Source: Lophius americanus
Lineage: Eukaryota; Chordata; Actinopteri; Lophiiformes; Lophiidae
Reading direction: 5' to 3'
DNA: 64,000 nucleotides
Assembly: GCA_037951165.1 (NCBI GenBank)
Contig: JBBDHG010000052.1
Span: 747,501-811,500 of the forward strand
Each line of letters begins with the position of its first letter. The first letter of the stretch is position 1. A program made the translations under genes and the position numbers. The notes beneath the pieces are model-generated. The model did no database searches, had not been told where the DNA came from, and saw only the letters and a list, made by a program, of their open reading frames with translations. Positions 13,201 through 28,200 of this stretch are shown here, piece by piece.

Positions 13201-16200
13201 TGATAAATGACATCGGAGGCACACTTTGATAACCAAAGAAATCTTAACCTTTTGCAGCTTGATGGTGACAGCTACAAGAGGCCTCCGCGCACTAATTCCT
13301 CCCAGATGCTATAACCAACAGTAGCAGTCTGACTTTAATTCAGCGTCAGGTCTCATTAACTTCCTTTGTTTGTCGAACATGTGCTGGATTGTTGATAGAA
13401 TGAGAAACTTGATCAAAGAACAACACTGAAGCCTTACAACAGATGTTTGAGAGAGTCTGATGGTCCAAAAATGTGAGACCAAACATGAAACACAAAAACA
13501 TCTAATCAGCCTCATTAATCTAGAGATTAAAAGTCTCCACTATGACTGATAGGTGTTTTATAGGATGAGTGATGCAGTACTCTTCTTTCACTCAACAGCA
13601 GGCCATTGAGGACCTTCAGATTGAAGAGGATAAGGTGAACCTTCTGACTAAAGAGAAAACCAATTTACAGATGCAAGCTGAAAACGTAAGATCTTCTCTT
13701 TCTTTCCGGGTTTATTCATGCTATTTTCAGGGTCATGTTTTTTCTATACTTTGAACTTTAATTTAAAATCCTCTCCTTGTCCATGACAACGTTATTTACC
13801 TACTGTGCTGTGAAAAAGAATAGTTATCCTTGCTGGTTTCTTCCATTTATGCTTGTCTCTCATTGGAGACATGTGAGCATGAAGTGATCTTCTCAGGTCC
13901 AAACGCAGAATATCAATGGGATTCAGGTCCACACTTTGACTAGACCACTCCAGAACCTAAGTTATTCCTTTTTAACCATTCCGAGGTGCACTAACTCCTC
14001 TGCTTCAAATCAATGTTTTGCTGCAGGACTCGGTTGTTCTTGAGCTTCAACTTACCCACTAATGGCCTGGCAGAACAATTGTCCACTCTTAAGTAAATAG
14101 CATATTCCCCAAAAGCTGTGAGGGTCATTGAGAAATTCACCCTCAATCTAGAGTTTTAAGGTTTCTCTGGGTCAGCAGTGGCTTTCTCTTCGCCACTCTC
14201 CCATGATGATATTTTGTCCAGTGTCTTTGGAAAAGTGGAGCCATGAACTCAGAGCTTCATTGAGGTGAGAGAAGCCTGTGGTTTCTGGAATGTTTTCATT
14301 CGTTTCTTTTGTGACTTCCTGAATGAGCCTTCACCGTGCTCCTGGCCGAATATGGGTAGATAATAATGTGTAGATAATGTATCTCACTGTAGACCCAGAA
14401 CCTTAGGAACAGCTTTAGAACCCTTCACAGAGTGATGGATTTCAATCACCTAATGATTTTGCCATAGTGTGCTAATAGTCACACCAACAAACCTATGGAT
14501 AACTGAAAATAATTTATTTTAGTGACGATGTCCAGCTGCAACAAGTTATTAATGCTGTTTGATAGTATGGGATATTGTTTTTTTCTTCTCTTTCTTTGTC
14601 TTTTGGCTGTTCCCTTTTGCTTTGTCACTATGGATCATGTGTTTCCCTGGAAATCAGTTTCTGTTGCGCGTATTGATATGGCACATGGACACTTTTCCTG
14701 ACACAACCTTCCTTATTTATTCGGGCATGGGACCGGCACCAGAAGTAGACTGACTTGTGTCCCCTTTGTGGCAGGTTTTTTTTTTTCCCTAAGGGGTCTT
14801 AAAATAGAAACCATGGGTACCAATACTGTACTTCTGCAAAGATCTTGATATAGCAATGTGGGACGTCTTTGAGAACACATTTTAAATAATATATTACACA
14901 TAGAAATATATATTAAGTATAATAAAGTGTTAATATAAAGGATTTATATGTTTCAGAAATATTGCAATTTTGTTTTAGCTATTACCAATCATAGTTAATT
15001 TAGTGTTGAGGGTGGTGTTATCATTCAAAAACAAAAATTAACTATAATATTGACAGCTCCGTTTTTTTGCTTTGTGTTTAGTTGGAGTTCCGGCTAGAAC
15101 AGGAGCGCCGTCAACGTGGCGAGATGGAGAAGATCAGGAGGAAACCAGAGGGTGACAGAAGAACACAGAACTCTCTAGGGGAGATAGAGAAGAACAGGAA
15201 TGGACTGGAGGAGCTCATCAAAAGGTCAGAGGCAAATTTTGTTCTTTATCTTATGGAACTCTCTTTTGACAACATTCAAATGACAAAAAAGTAAAACAAA
15301 CCTCCACTTCAACATATTCATACCATGACAAAATTCACATTCTGAACTAGTTGTTCGATAACTATTCATAGGTGTGTCTTTGGTCACCTTCCATTCCCAT
15401 TAGAAGTCAGGAGCTATTTCCAAACTTGTATCTTTGAAGGACAGGTATTGCCTGGTGGACTCTCTGCCATCTCCCAACTCTATATCCAATCAACTCCATC
15501 TGACCAATATGTAACAGAGGGGGTCATTGCATAACTGATTAGATTGGGAAAATATAATTTCTCTTTTAGGCTGAGGAAGATTTTAAGCTATTACCAATCA
15601 TAATTAATTGATTGGTAACGGCTTACCAATCAATGACCCATCAATAGCTTCAACAATCCCTCAGCCCTTTTACTCAATATTGGCCAAATCTTTGCCAAGG
15701 CAGCTCAATGTCCCCATTATCACCTTTTAACATAGACATCAAAGCTATGAAGGCCGTAGGTCATTATCTCTAGAAGGCTTCAAGGTGGGTTGTTTCTTTA
15801 TGCTGCTAGATGCAAACCTAGGCCGAAGCAGCACCTATGTTAGACTGACATCAAAGCCACATTTCCTCGACACCTCACACTTTCAAGGAGTTCATCCTTG
15901 TCAGAAATCACACACAAAAACACAACTTATTTTACTGAGATAACTATGTAAAAAAAACTTTTCTCTTGTAATTTCCTCTTTCTTGTAGGATAACAAAAGA
16001 CATTTCATTTTTCTTTGCGAACTGATCTGACATTATTGCACGCCTGGACAGAATCAGTGTACCACTTTGTGAGCTGGCCGCTACGGCACATCTCATCTAC
16101 TGAAATGAGAGCCACTGGGATTGTATCTGCAAAGTTCTTGACATTCTGATATGATGATCCTGTCCTGGGGGTGCATGGGCTCTAGTCATCCCCACATTCA

Positions 16201-19200
16201 ATCTCATTTCCACCCCCATTCCAGCGTATCCCTAACTGCCTCAAGTTATTGGAGAACAATTGAAACCATTCACTGTACTTTTTTACCCTGCAGCGACAAT
16301 TAACCGAACCGAGCATTAAAATGTCCTCGTAAAATTTAACTCTATACCTTCGGCATCAGTAACTGTAATCCTCTTTTACTGCGAGCATGCATTCAATTTG
16401 TGACTCACATTGTTGGGAGGGGAGGTTTTCCAAACCTTTTTCAAACCAAAATGTAAAGTCAGTAACTAACTCAGCTGTAAATTAGCATTATCGAAAATGC
16501 TGCCAAATACAGACGATCAAAGAAATGAACAGTGGAACCATGCTATTACATCACAGAGGCATAAGAGCCATGTTATTACCCGATAGAGGCTCTAGCAGCT
16601 CTGTTCATTAGGGCAAAAAAGAATTAGAGCAACGTCTTTATGTCACAGCGCCATGCCGTGACCATCATATAGGGAACTAGAGCCATGGCATTAATTCAGC
16701 ATCTTTGTCTCCGTAGGAAGGACCTGGAGATCAGCAGTACCAGCTGTAGGCTAGAGGCAGAAGAGGCCCTCAACACTGGACTCGAGAGGAAAACAAAGGA
16801 ACTTCAGGTCAGACTCTTTCATCTGTGAAAATGAGATAGCTCATAGAACAGGGTATGCAACTCTTGGCGGGAAAATGGATGACTGTCTTCTAATTGTTTC
16901 CCCCATAATGGACACCTATGGTAAAAATATAGTGTGCTGTGTATTTGACCTCCTCCTGGATTCCTCTGTTTTTGCATGCATTTCATACTAAACTGTGTCA
17001 GATCTTCAAACCTAATTTTTCTATTAAAAACCTCAATGAGCTTTTGTGGAATATTCTTTGAACTGATGAGTGAGTTTTACTGGTTCAGAACAGCTGTCCT
17101 GTTACATCTGGTGTAAAACACACACAGCATTCCACAAGAACAACATCAGGCTTACAGTCAAACATGGAGGTGGCTGTGTGATGTTGCAGAGATGCTTTGC
17201 TGCACACAACCAAGATGATTCACCAGAATTGAAGAAACATGAATTCTGCCCTTAACTACAAAATCGGGTCATCAGTCTGTCAGTGATGCCAACTCTGAAT
17301 GGATTAGTCGAGGTCTAGGTTTTGGTCTGGACCCCCATGTGATGCAGTGATGGTACCTGAAAAGTGATGTCAGAGACTGATCTCCAGTTATCAGAAGTGT
17401 TTGGTTGCAGTCGTTGCTGAATAACTGGATTTTAAGTTCAGGAAGGTGAAAACATCTTCATTCTGGTATTTTTAAACAAAATTCAAAACTTACATTTTTT
17501 TTCAAACCCCTTTACTTAGGAGTCAGAAATCAGTGATTTTAAAAGAATGACATTTGGTTTAAATAACAGCCGGGGATGTTGATTGTCTATCAGAAGGATA
17601 TTGGGTTTCTAAAGAGACATGAGGGGAGCTCAGCTGTAGCTTAGAGAAGAGTGGTGAGGTGCATTCCTGCCTTTCAGCGAGGCTTCCAAGACCCGGCTCC
17701 ATGATCTGAGCCGTCACTTCACAACTTTATGCCTTTCAGGAGATAAAACACACCGCCGAAAAACTGATGACCAGCTCCTGCTTTCTTCCGATGATCTGAC
17801 CTGAAGCAATTTGGGCGAGCTGCAGAGTTTTTTTTTTTCTCCTTACAGTTTTTCAAACTTCTCTGTTATTTTTTTTTCTTACATGGAAGTTTCTAACTCA
17901 AAGGATATGTTAGCATTTGTTATAGAACTGAAACAAAAATAAGGAGTTAAGCGATTTAGGGGCTGCTGCTTCTAAGCAGTTTAGTGCTAGAGTAAATAGT
18001 CCATGTGGGCTGAATCCAACTGGACTTCTCTTTTGGCTCGAAGACATTCCAACTATAGTAAATAAAGCAGAAAATCCTTGCAATTCAGAAGTTCTGACTA
18101 GTAAGAGATTTGCAGTTTTCCTTAAAAATACATTAAATGAACAGTGACAGTGTGGTCCTCCGACAAACTCCAGAATAAGCTGCCTTGACAGAACAGGCTT
18201 ACAACAAAATTAAGCTAAAACCAGGTTAAAGGACGAATATTCCTAGGGTGCGTTTAAACCTCAAAGATTCAGGATTTTGATCCATTGTTTATGTTTGTTC
18301 CACTCAGTTTTAGTTTCACAGCAGGCACACTAAAGAACGTTTCATTACAAACCTACGTCTATGGATGTAGCATTGACCAGGAGACATGGTGATCAAGCAG
18401 GACCAACTTTCCTTGAGTGTTTTGACCCTTAGCCAGCACTCTCCGGTTGTTGGGTCAGCAATTGCAGAACAGAGCACTCCCCCTCTCCTCCAGGCTTCCA
18501 GCTAGAGTCAAGTCCCTTCCAACTGATGTAATATTCGATCCATTCCCAGCACAAACACGATGAAACACCTGATGAAAAGTACATACGGATTTTATGTATT
18601 TTCCCTTAGTGTGTTCTTAGATGCAGGTACTTAAAGCGCTATAGCATTATCGTCATCATTCTGCCCCGAGTTCTCCTCCTATTAACCGGAATACATCTCT
18701 GCACACATTGCACGAGTCGCTCCCTGTCCACACTAAGATCTACTCCAATGCTGCCCGAGAATCCACGGCCCAAGTTTCCATTTGGTCTGTTTCCATGTCA
18801 CTGACGTTCCTTTGGTCGCCATCTTTCATCGAAGTTATTTATTTCCCGAGGTGTTCAGGTTTGATTGATTGAAGTTTCAGCAGTTAAAAATAATGGATGG
18901 ATTTGGCTAATTTTTAATATCCCCATTCTCTCGGTTTTCTTTCTTCTTATTTTGTCTACAGACAACAGGTGATTATTGTTGCTTCCTGTAGTTGGTCCAA
19001 TTCATCCAAAAATGTTCTTTCGCACTTAAAGCCAAATTGAAAATCTTGGTTCAGTTTGATACTGACCACCTATTTCTGGGATATGTGTTGCTTAGCTGGA
19101 GAAAAGATGGCATCAGGATGCACTATGGTTTGAAGGCAACCCACAGGAGGCAGTGTGATGTATTGGTCAACATTTTGCTTGGAGACCTTTCTAGGTCCTG

Positions 19201-22200
19201 TCATGTGGATTTTATTTTCACATGTACCACCTACCTAAACATCGCTGCAGACCAGGTACCCCCTCTTCATGCTGTTACCATATGGGAGAGACTTCCTTCC
19301 GCAGGATTTTGCTCCTTGCCACAATGTGAAAATGATTCTGGAGTGGTTTGAGAAACATGAGTTCAAGGGGTTTTCTTGGCCTCCAAATCCCCTTGATTGT
19401 GATCCAATCCACCACCTGTGGGATGTGCTGGACAGCCAAATTCAATCCACCTCGCAACTTGCTTAAGGAAGTGATGGATCTGCTGATAACGTCTTGGAGC
19501 AACAAACCATAGCACACCCTCAGAACCGTGTGCTGCTCAAGGACTACATGAAACAGCGTCACTGTTTCATGTAGTCCTGGGGGGTTTAATGTACTGCATC
19601 CCATTACATGAGTTAAAACAGTTAAACTGTTCAAGCTGTGGAAGATCTCTCTCTCATTCTCACCTTGTGACTTGTTACAGCATGAACATAACAGCTGCAG
19701 CAAATAACATAATCAATGAGATGTCGTGGCAAAGCCAGCCAAGGATTCGGCATACCTGAAGGGACTGCAGCTGTTCGTTGAGCAAAAGACATTGACTTTG
19801 CATGATTGAGTTAAGACGGAAACCTCAGTCAGTGCAGGTGTCCAGTTTGTGACATTGTGTGCGCAAAAAAATGTAATTGAATGTTTCTGTGATAGTTCGG
19901 CCCTGTGACAAGATTCCTGGTTTTGTTCCATTGTAAGTGTTTGATCCGGTTAGTTTTGGTCCGGTTGTCATCGTCTATGTGTTTAGACATGTCCTGCCAT
20001 AATCAACTATTTGATGGGATACGTCTTGTTGTCATCTGTTAAAACGGAAGGACGTACATACATCCAATCACCATTCTTTAGTTTTTGACTTAAGTTCTGC
20101 CATCATTGTCTACGGCCCACATGTCCAACTCAAGGCCCATAGACAACATCCAACCCGCAAAACAATTATATCCGGCTTGCGAGACAACATTACATTTCTA
20201 TAATAACTGTACCGCTGGTATACAGCACTAACACCACTGATACTACAAATCCCAAAATGCACTGACTATAGTCACTCTATAGTGCCATCGCTTCTCTCTG
20301 CTTCGTGTACCTTACTGTTTTCTGCGGAGCAGCTGTTCCTCACTGCAGGATCAGATACGAGTATCAACAGTCTACTTTTGTTGTTTTATTATGACAGAAG
20401 ATTTCAAAGGCTAAATCAGGCCAGACATTTACCAAGTGTTATTCATAGTTCCTTTTTGTTGATATTATTAATTAATAACCGATTTATTTTATATGTAACT
20501 TGATAGTAAAATATGGTTTTCATTGATGCCTGTGAATAGAAATTTTTCATTGGATTATATATATAATATTTTGTGAAACTATGCTGGTAGAGAGAGGAAA
20601 ATTGTTATGATGATGTATGTGTTTGAACTTTATTTGTAATTTCACTTTCTTTTTTTACTTGGTTAGTTCAAAATTCTTTAAAATAAATAAATAAAGTAAA
20701 TAAATAAAACCTCAGATTAAACATGACCAATTTGAGTGCTGTTCGGCCCTTGATGTGGTCTCTATCTAAACAGCTATGCCAATGAATTATTATTAGTGTT
20801 ATCATATTATAGAATTTGAGTATATATTATAAAATAATTTTAGCAATGCAGAAACTGTGTTTTAGCCTCGATGCTTGATTTAGCGTAAAACATCAAGTAA
20901 GAACACTTTCCAGACACTTTAACTTGCATGTTTTTGGGTTTGTATACATTCAGAAAGACTCAAAATAGAGTACCACTTTCACTGGAGATCGAGCAACTGA
21001 TCTGGACAAACCAAGAGCCCTATTGAGATTTTAGTAACTTTTGCTAGTCCGTGGAACAATGGTGGATCAGAAGAGTGCCACTTAACTCAACCTCAAATCA
21101 CAACACCACTAAGGAAAAACCCTCTTGGATACATTCTTAACAGCCATTTTTAGTGTGAAGTGGAATTCACCAGGATGACAACACACCATCCTCAGGATTT
21201 GACTTTTTTACATTCTTGTAGTAAATAATAGTAAAGTTTGTAGAGTTTTTTCTCTTTGGATTGCTTTGGTTTAAATGCACTGTTATCTCCAGTGTTTAGT
21301 CAGAGCTTTGTCCTGTAGATCATTGAGTCGAGTGAGACAGAAGATAGAAGCGAGTCTGGGACCTTTCATCTGTGTCACTGGTGCATGTTGCAGATAAGGT
21401 GTTCTGTCTTTCCCTCTACTTTACCACTGAAACGAACCAAGAACTACATAGTACCAGTTTCCAGAACCAGTTTGGAGTAGGTTCAATTAGTGAACCTTTT
21501 AAGAATCAATCTCCACTGAATGGAGAGGAACTAGAGCAACATCAAGATTTCGTTGAGACATGAGAGTCATGTCATTATGTCCTTGAGGTAACAGAGTGAT
21601 GTCACCACGTCATTGAGACACTAGAGACATGTCCTTCTTTCACAGGGGCACTAGAACCATACCATTATGTACTGGAGTTAAAACAGTTAACTCTGCTGGT
21701 AAACCAGCAGCAAACGGGGAAAAACAGTAAGAAGATACGACTGCAGTTACATCACATTTGAAATATCATTTACAGAGACTTGCAGTTTTTATTGTTAATG
21801 TTGTCACTGCTCTGTGTGTGTACTGTATGTGTGTGTACTGTATATGTGTGTACTGTATGTGTGTGTACTGTAAGTGTGCGTACTGAAAGTGCGTACTGCA
21901 TGTATGCGTACTGTGAGTATGCGTACTGTATGTGTGTGTACTGTATGGGTGTGTATTCTATGTGTTCGTACTTTATGTGTGCATACTGTATGTGTGTGTA
22001 CTGTATGTGTGTGTACTGTATGGGTGTGTATTCTATGTGTTCGTACTTTATGTGTGCATACTGTATGTGTGTGTACTTTATGTGTGTGTACTGTATGTGT
22101 GTGTACTGTAAGTGTGCGTACTGTAAGTGCGTACTGTATGTGTGTGTACTGTATGTGTGTGTACTGTATGTGTGTGTACTGTAAGAGTGCGTACTGTAAG

Positions 22201-25200
22201 TGCGTACTGTATGTGTTTGTACTGTATGTGTGTGTACTGTATGTGTGTGTACTGTAAGTGCGTACTGTATGTGTTTGTACTGTATGTGTGTGTACTGTAT
22301 GTGTGTGTACTGTATGTGTGTGTACTGTAAGTGCGTACTGTATGTGTGTGTACTGTATGTGTGTGTACTGTATGTGTGTGTATTGTTTGTGTAGATGTGC
22401 TGTGCTGATTTGTAAAGAGTTTAAGTGTCAGTTCTAGTTCTACTCCTTCACACTTTGTTTGGTTGTGACTGACTAGTCAACAATAAATAATATTTTTATT
22501 GGGAATATATTTTCTTCCTGTTTGAACTACGTTTAGCTGAATAGGGTTACCTACTTCTACCAATGTATTTTTACAAGGGTCCTAATGGCGGTACTGGGAG
22601 AGCCTGATATCTTTTGTGGTGGTACACGCTGTAAAAGGTTTGAGAACCACAGTCCTAAAAGATTCCGACTGGTACATTGGCTTTCCAACTGGGAACCTTT
22701 CCAACTGGAGAGTCCCCCTTGTCCAATCTCACAGAAGATGTGTAGAAAAATATCAACTTTATTTGGTAATTCTATTACATTTGATGCAGTAGTTGTCAGA
22801 GTTTCTAAGCATATTAATTGATTAATTGTCATGGTGTTACTGTAATTAAATGATGTTAGAGCCCTTTTTTATCTGAAAAATTAAATCAGGCGAGGATAGA
22901 AATAGTTCTATTTTTTTGTTTAATCACAGATCACTGTCACATATTAAAAGTCACACTGTAAAATGTCCATAGATGCAATACACCTGATAGCTGTGAATAT
23001 ATTTTAATTGTAATGTGGGTATAATTTAGGTCAAGCATTGTAGTTCAGTTATTACAGCTATACTTTGCGAAATGGCAGCAACAACGTTTTTATGATAGTT
23101 CTACCCCGTCCACCGGTGTTGTTTCTAGACCCGAAGGGTTTGGCATCCGTTTTCTGGTGAATTGTTATACATTTGGTTCTCGATCCGATCAGATATGGAA
23201 CTGGTATGAGTGAGAGATAACTCAAACATGTGTTTTCTAAAGCCTCTGCGAGCCCAGTGTTTCATGTTGAGGAAAAGTAAAGGGAGCTTCTGTTTCCGCT
23301 TGAAGAACGAAGGATGCGTCCTTGACTGGTGGGTGTTTTCTAATTTACTCTAGAGATGGCATTCTCCTTATCTCACAATGAGGTCATTATATGTGTGCCT
23401 GCATGTGCGTGTTCCTCCTACTGATAACGATGCAGGTGGACCGGCAGACCAGCTGATTGCACGACCCCCATGTCTTCTGTCGCCCATCCAAGCCTTGTTT
23501 TGACGTAAAGGTCATCTGTCCTCAAACATTAAATGGAATCAAAGAGATGGCTTTGTCTGTGCATTCTGCTTCAAGGCTTGAAGGGGCTGTTGGAACAGGG
23601 TTGCAGGCCTGCAGTCCAGATTTCTTAGATCAAACCTATAAATTTAGTGCTTTATTACAAGGCCGTAAACCAGTTACACTGAGACACAACACTGTTAAGG
23701 GTCATCATGATCAGAGAAGATAAGTTTTGTCCTTCAGGCTTTTTGGTTTGTAGCAGATGTTTCCTAGTGGTGTCACATCAGATTGGGCAACAATGGTGAT
23801 CTTACTCCAACTTCCAGATCCTGTAGTACCTGTAGTGACGTCCACCCATGCAGATAGTCTTCACCTCAGTAATTTCTGGTTTCAATCAAAGCATCAAAGT
23901 GAGGGCGGTACTTTTGTTTTGCAATTATGGCAATAAATTCTGCCGCAAAATTTGTTTCCAGAAATATTTCCATTCATTATCCCAATGAGCTACAGTATCA
24001 GTTTTTATGAAGATTACTTATTTGATTATTTGATTGAACTTTCTTTCAAAATGTCTGTATTGTTTGCAATTTGGAGTTGACTGAAATCATATCATAATCG
24101 TCTATTTAATCAACGCCTGTCCTCCATCCCTCTCCACTGTAAACGCTGAAATCACACAGTTCTCTCTTAAATGTGGCCACATTTCTTCACCTCTCAAAGC
24201 AGCCACCATTTACACAACGGTGGTAAGTCTTGTCGATTTCATGCATTTTAAAGCAACATATAAAAATTCAGTTGATTTCTTAAAGGAAAAGCAACTAATT
24301 TAAATTGCTTGTAGTCGTCCCTTTGAAAACTCTAACCACCCACACAGCCCTTTTCTCATCATAGGCGGCGTTTGTAAGAGAAGCACATGTTGATTTTAAC
24401 AGCATTATTGTGCCACCTTCAGGTCCAAATGTTAAATTTAAATCTAAGTGTTATATCTAAATATTACATTTTAAACCAAATTTAAATGTTGGACCTAAAT
24501 ATTTACAAAATATGCAAATGTCGTTGCAGCTGTTGTACCAAAATAAAAGCTCGATAAAGAAAACCACTTCTATCCACGGTAAACGTGACCCCCTTTTTCT
24601 CGTGGTTTAAAAAAAAAATATATACAACTTTATCAAATGGTTAAACTACAAACTAATGATGGGGAAAATGACTTGATTAAGTTAAATGCTGTTAGGTTCC
24701 TTGGGTAGACATTACGTTGCTCACTTAGGCTTCTCAAACATGGCAAACAAAAACTTTTGGTTTGCTACGAAAAGAAGAAGAAGAAAGAAATAATCCTTTA
24801 TTAGTCACATAGAGTCATACACAGTACAACATAGTGAAATTACTTCTCTGCATTTGACCCATCCCTGAGGGAGCAGTGGGCAGCCCCTCGTGGAGCGCCC
24901 GGGGAGCTAAGGATTCAGGGTCTTGCTCAAGGACCCTACGACAAGTAGACCCTGGTGGGATTTGAACCGGCTACCTTCCGATCTTCTGATTGGGAGACGG
25001 CCGCTCTACCCACTGAGCCACAGCCGCCCCCAAAAGGTAGAACGCTTCACGAATTTTGCGTGTCATACGAAAACCCCCCCCCCCAATCTCTGACTACACC
25101 ACTTCTTGCTTTTAACCCAGGAGCGTTTGGGTGCTCTTAAGTGGTTGATTTTAGGGGCCAGGTCTATTTCAAATTAGGCCCTGGCCAAGAAGTAGAACAG

Positions 25201-28200
25201 AAACCACCTCGGAGCAAAAGGGGCCTCATTTCCTGTGGATAGAAGTTGTTTTCTTCATGAAGCTTTTATTTTGGTACCTCCACTGACATACATGTACATT
25301 TGCATATTTTTTCAAACACTTAGGTTGAACATTTAGATTTAGAGTTACCATCTATATACAACATTTAGATTTAGATTTAACCTAACTAAATGTGGTATGA
25401 ATGTTGCTGTTAAAATCAGATCATCATTACCACTTTATTGATATGTACATGATTGACACAAGGTAGCCATATTGATGGAAGAGCTAATAGGGTGAACACG
25501 TTTTCAGAGTTCAGATATTCCCAGAAGACGATTAGGCAATTTACTGACATCTTGAACGCAGCATTTACAGCGACTGCACGCAGTGTCTTTACATGTGTTT
25601 TTGATTGGTCTTTCCAAAGTAAGGGCCACACTCAGTGATGTCATCAAACAATCATTAGGACGTTAACGTAGGTGTAGATAAAACATGATATATGCACTGT
25701 ATGTCAATGCATGACATGGCACACAATATTTCATCAATGACGATGAATATCACGAGTGCATGCCTGCTACTTCAGAGGACATGATACATCCCTAGAGCTG
25801 GATGCATTCATTAATACATCCATTTTTTGTAACCACTTATAAATACCACCATTCATGTGCAACTTCATACCCACAGGTAGTTTTACAGTCACTGTTGAAC
25901 CTATATTACATGTTTTTGGACTGTGGGAGGAATACTGAATATGCCGTGGGATCCCACGCAGGCACAAGTAGAACCTATCACACAAAGAGGACACTTGAAT
26001 TATTAAGTGTTAACCAATAAGATAAGAATAACCTGATAATCTGAATGAAAAAAGGCTAGTGTTGAGAACATGTACCACAGAGACAACTCTGATGCTGTTT
26101 TCACAATACACCCTGTTACACAGTGGAAGTCTAGAAAAGGAAGCACAAAAGCAAACTTTCCTCAAACACTGGACTTTTTCTTTGAGATAAATCAAAGTTC
26201 AACACAGTGCTGGACCTTGACCCGCCTCCAAAAACAAATGAAAGCTAAACTTTCAACAATGAAGGGGGAGGGACCTTTTTGGGATTTGGGATCTGTAACA
26301 AATCAGGGTGTGAATTTATGAAGCCTGTGTCTGACCTGAACTCTCCATTTTGAACATGTAATTTATTTGCCCGAACAGTACAAGAGGTCAACTTCAAACA
26401 GATCCTGGATCCTGATGAAAGGGGATTTACGGTACTTTAAGAACATATCTGACCTCCTCTTGTGCATAACTCTGTATACTAAACTGTGTCTGATCTTCAA
26501 ATGCAATTTACAGTGAAACAACTTGCATGAAAAGAAAATAGAGGTTTGAGGATTTTCTTTTATCATGTAAAGTAACAAAAGGTTTTTTTCGAATATCTGT
26601 GCATGTTTGACCAAAGAGGCTATTTCAGAAGCTGGAAGTTGGTTCGTAGGTCTCACCAGTAGCGCACTATGCCAAAATCAACAGAAACTCCTGTAGACAA
26701 AGAAAAAGGTGACCTAACTGCATCAGTCTGTAACAGGATTTATCCACAGTGAGACTCATTATCTACAAATGGAGAAAGACTTGGAACAAATCTGAACCTT
26801 CAGATTCTTGGTCCACCTTCTAAAATCCCTCTAAGTGCCTGGTGAAGGCTCATTTAGGAAGTCAGAAAAGATCCAAAGAAGTCATCCAGGGATCTGCAGG
26901 CCTCTCTCGCCTCATTAAAGGTTAGAGGTCAGGTTTTCACTATTCCGAAGTTGCTGGACAAAAATGGCATCATGGGAGAGAAAAAGTCACTTTTGACCAA
27001 CAAGAACATTAAGGCTCGTCTGAATTTACTCACAACAAACATTGTTATCCCTCAGAGCTATTACGAGAATCTTCTCTGGACTGATGAGTAGAAAGTGAGT
27101 AGAAAAGTTGAAGACAGGGGTTCCATTCCTACTGGTGTAAACCAAACAAAGCATTCAACTAGAAGAATATCAGACCTACAGTCAAAAATCAAGGCGGCAG
27201 TGTGATGTTGTTGAGAGGCTTTGCAGCTTCAGGTCCAAGATTACTTCCCATAATAGATGGAAGCATGAATTTGGCTCTTTATGAGAAAGTTCTGAGGGGA
27301 GAATGTCAGGTCATCAGTTTGTGAGTTGAAGGACAACTGGATTGTGCAAGAAGACAATGATTCAATGCGGAAAGGGTCAGTCCCCCTCTGGATGGATCAA
27401 GAGCAATGAGATTGAAATTCTACAGTCCCCTCAAAGTCTGGACCTGAACCCCATTGAGAGGTCTATGGTGGAACCTATAAATACCATTTCATGCTTACAA
27501 ACCGCCCGGTATGGCTGCACTAAAGCAGTTCTACAAAGAAGAGTGGGCCAATATTCCACCACAGTGATTTCAGAGACTGATCATTTCAGCTTGGGTTTTT
27601 TGTTTACTACTTTATGTTGTCTCTGATAAATTATGTCTGAAAATGCGATGCAGTTTAGTCCGAGATACACACAGACATAAAAGAAACCAGGAAGGGTCCA
27701 GTACTTTTTCACAGAACTGTCAGAACTCAGATCTCTCTTGAACAATGTGCACCTGTGCTGAGCAGTCGAACATCCTTTCTAATGCCTCTGATCTGACCCC
27801 GCGTCATCAACTCTACCTGAAAGCTCTGACCGGGTCAATGGATAAACCATGACTCCGTCTGCTCACTAACGTTTGAAGGCATCCAAGAGGACAAAGCAGA
27901 TCCAAGCCTCTTTGTAGGGACCTGCTTCATGTGAGCATGTGTGGACGGTATGGTGGATTGACGCACAGGATATAACTGCCCACGCTGCTGAATCTCCCCT
28001 CCGACACAGAGGGGAGACATCACCGCTGAGGCCACATCTGATTGCAATTTATGGACGATTATTATGCTTACAGAGCGCAGCAGAAAAAAAGAAAAAGAAA
28101 ACTTTAAATGCATGCAATTATGGAGATCAAACCCTGCAACCATTCTCAGCAATGATGGGCTAATTTTCTTATTTCCTCCGTGACTCCAAAAGTGCTCCTA

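Larger units (their letters stand above)
9351..13598 (+). other. Intron (4.2 kb), repeat-rich
   Basis: Contains an (AT)n run at about 9893-9912, the second copy of the local repeat pair, and a decayed LINE. 12900-13590 is unassigned. Confidence 0.6.

Noticed and set aside
17636..17815. Exon-like stretch after GCCTTTCAG with an open frame
   Set aside because: Not needed by the myosin alignment, ends in a stop and shows no homology I recognise.
21780..22394. Cys/Tyr/Val-rich open frames up to 134 codons
   Set aside because: Pure product of a 15-bp tandem repeat.
24950..25030. tRNA-like A and B boxes
   Set aside because: They form the head of a SINE; no cloverleaf of a functional tRNA is evident.
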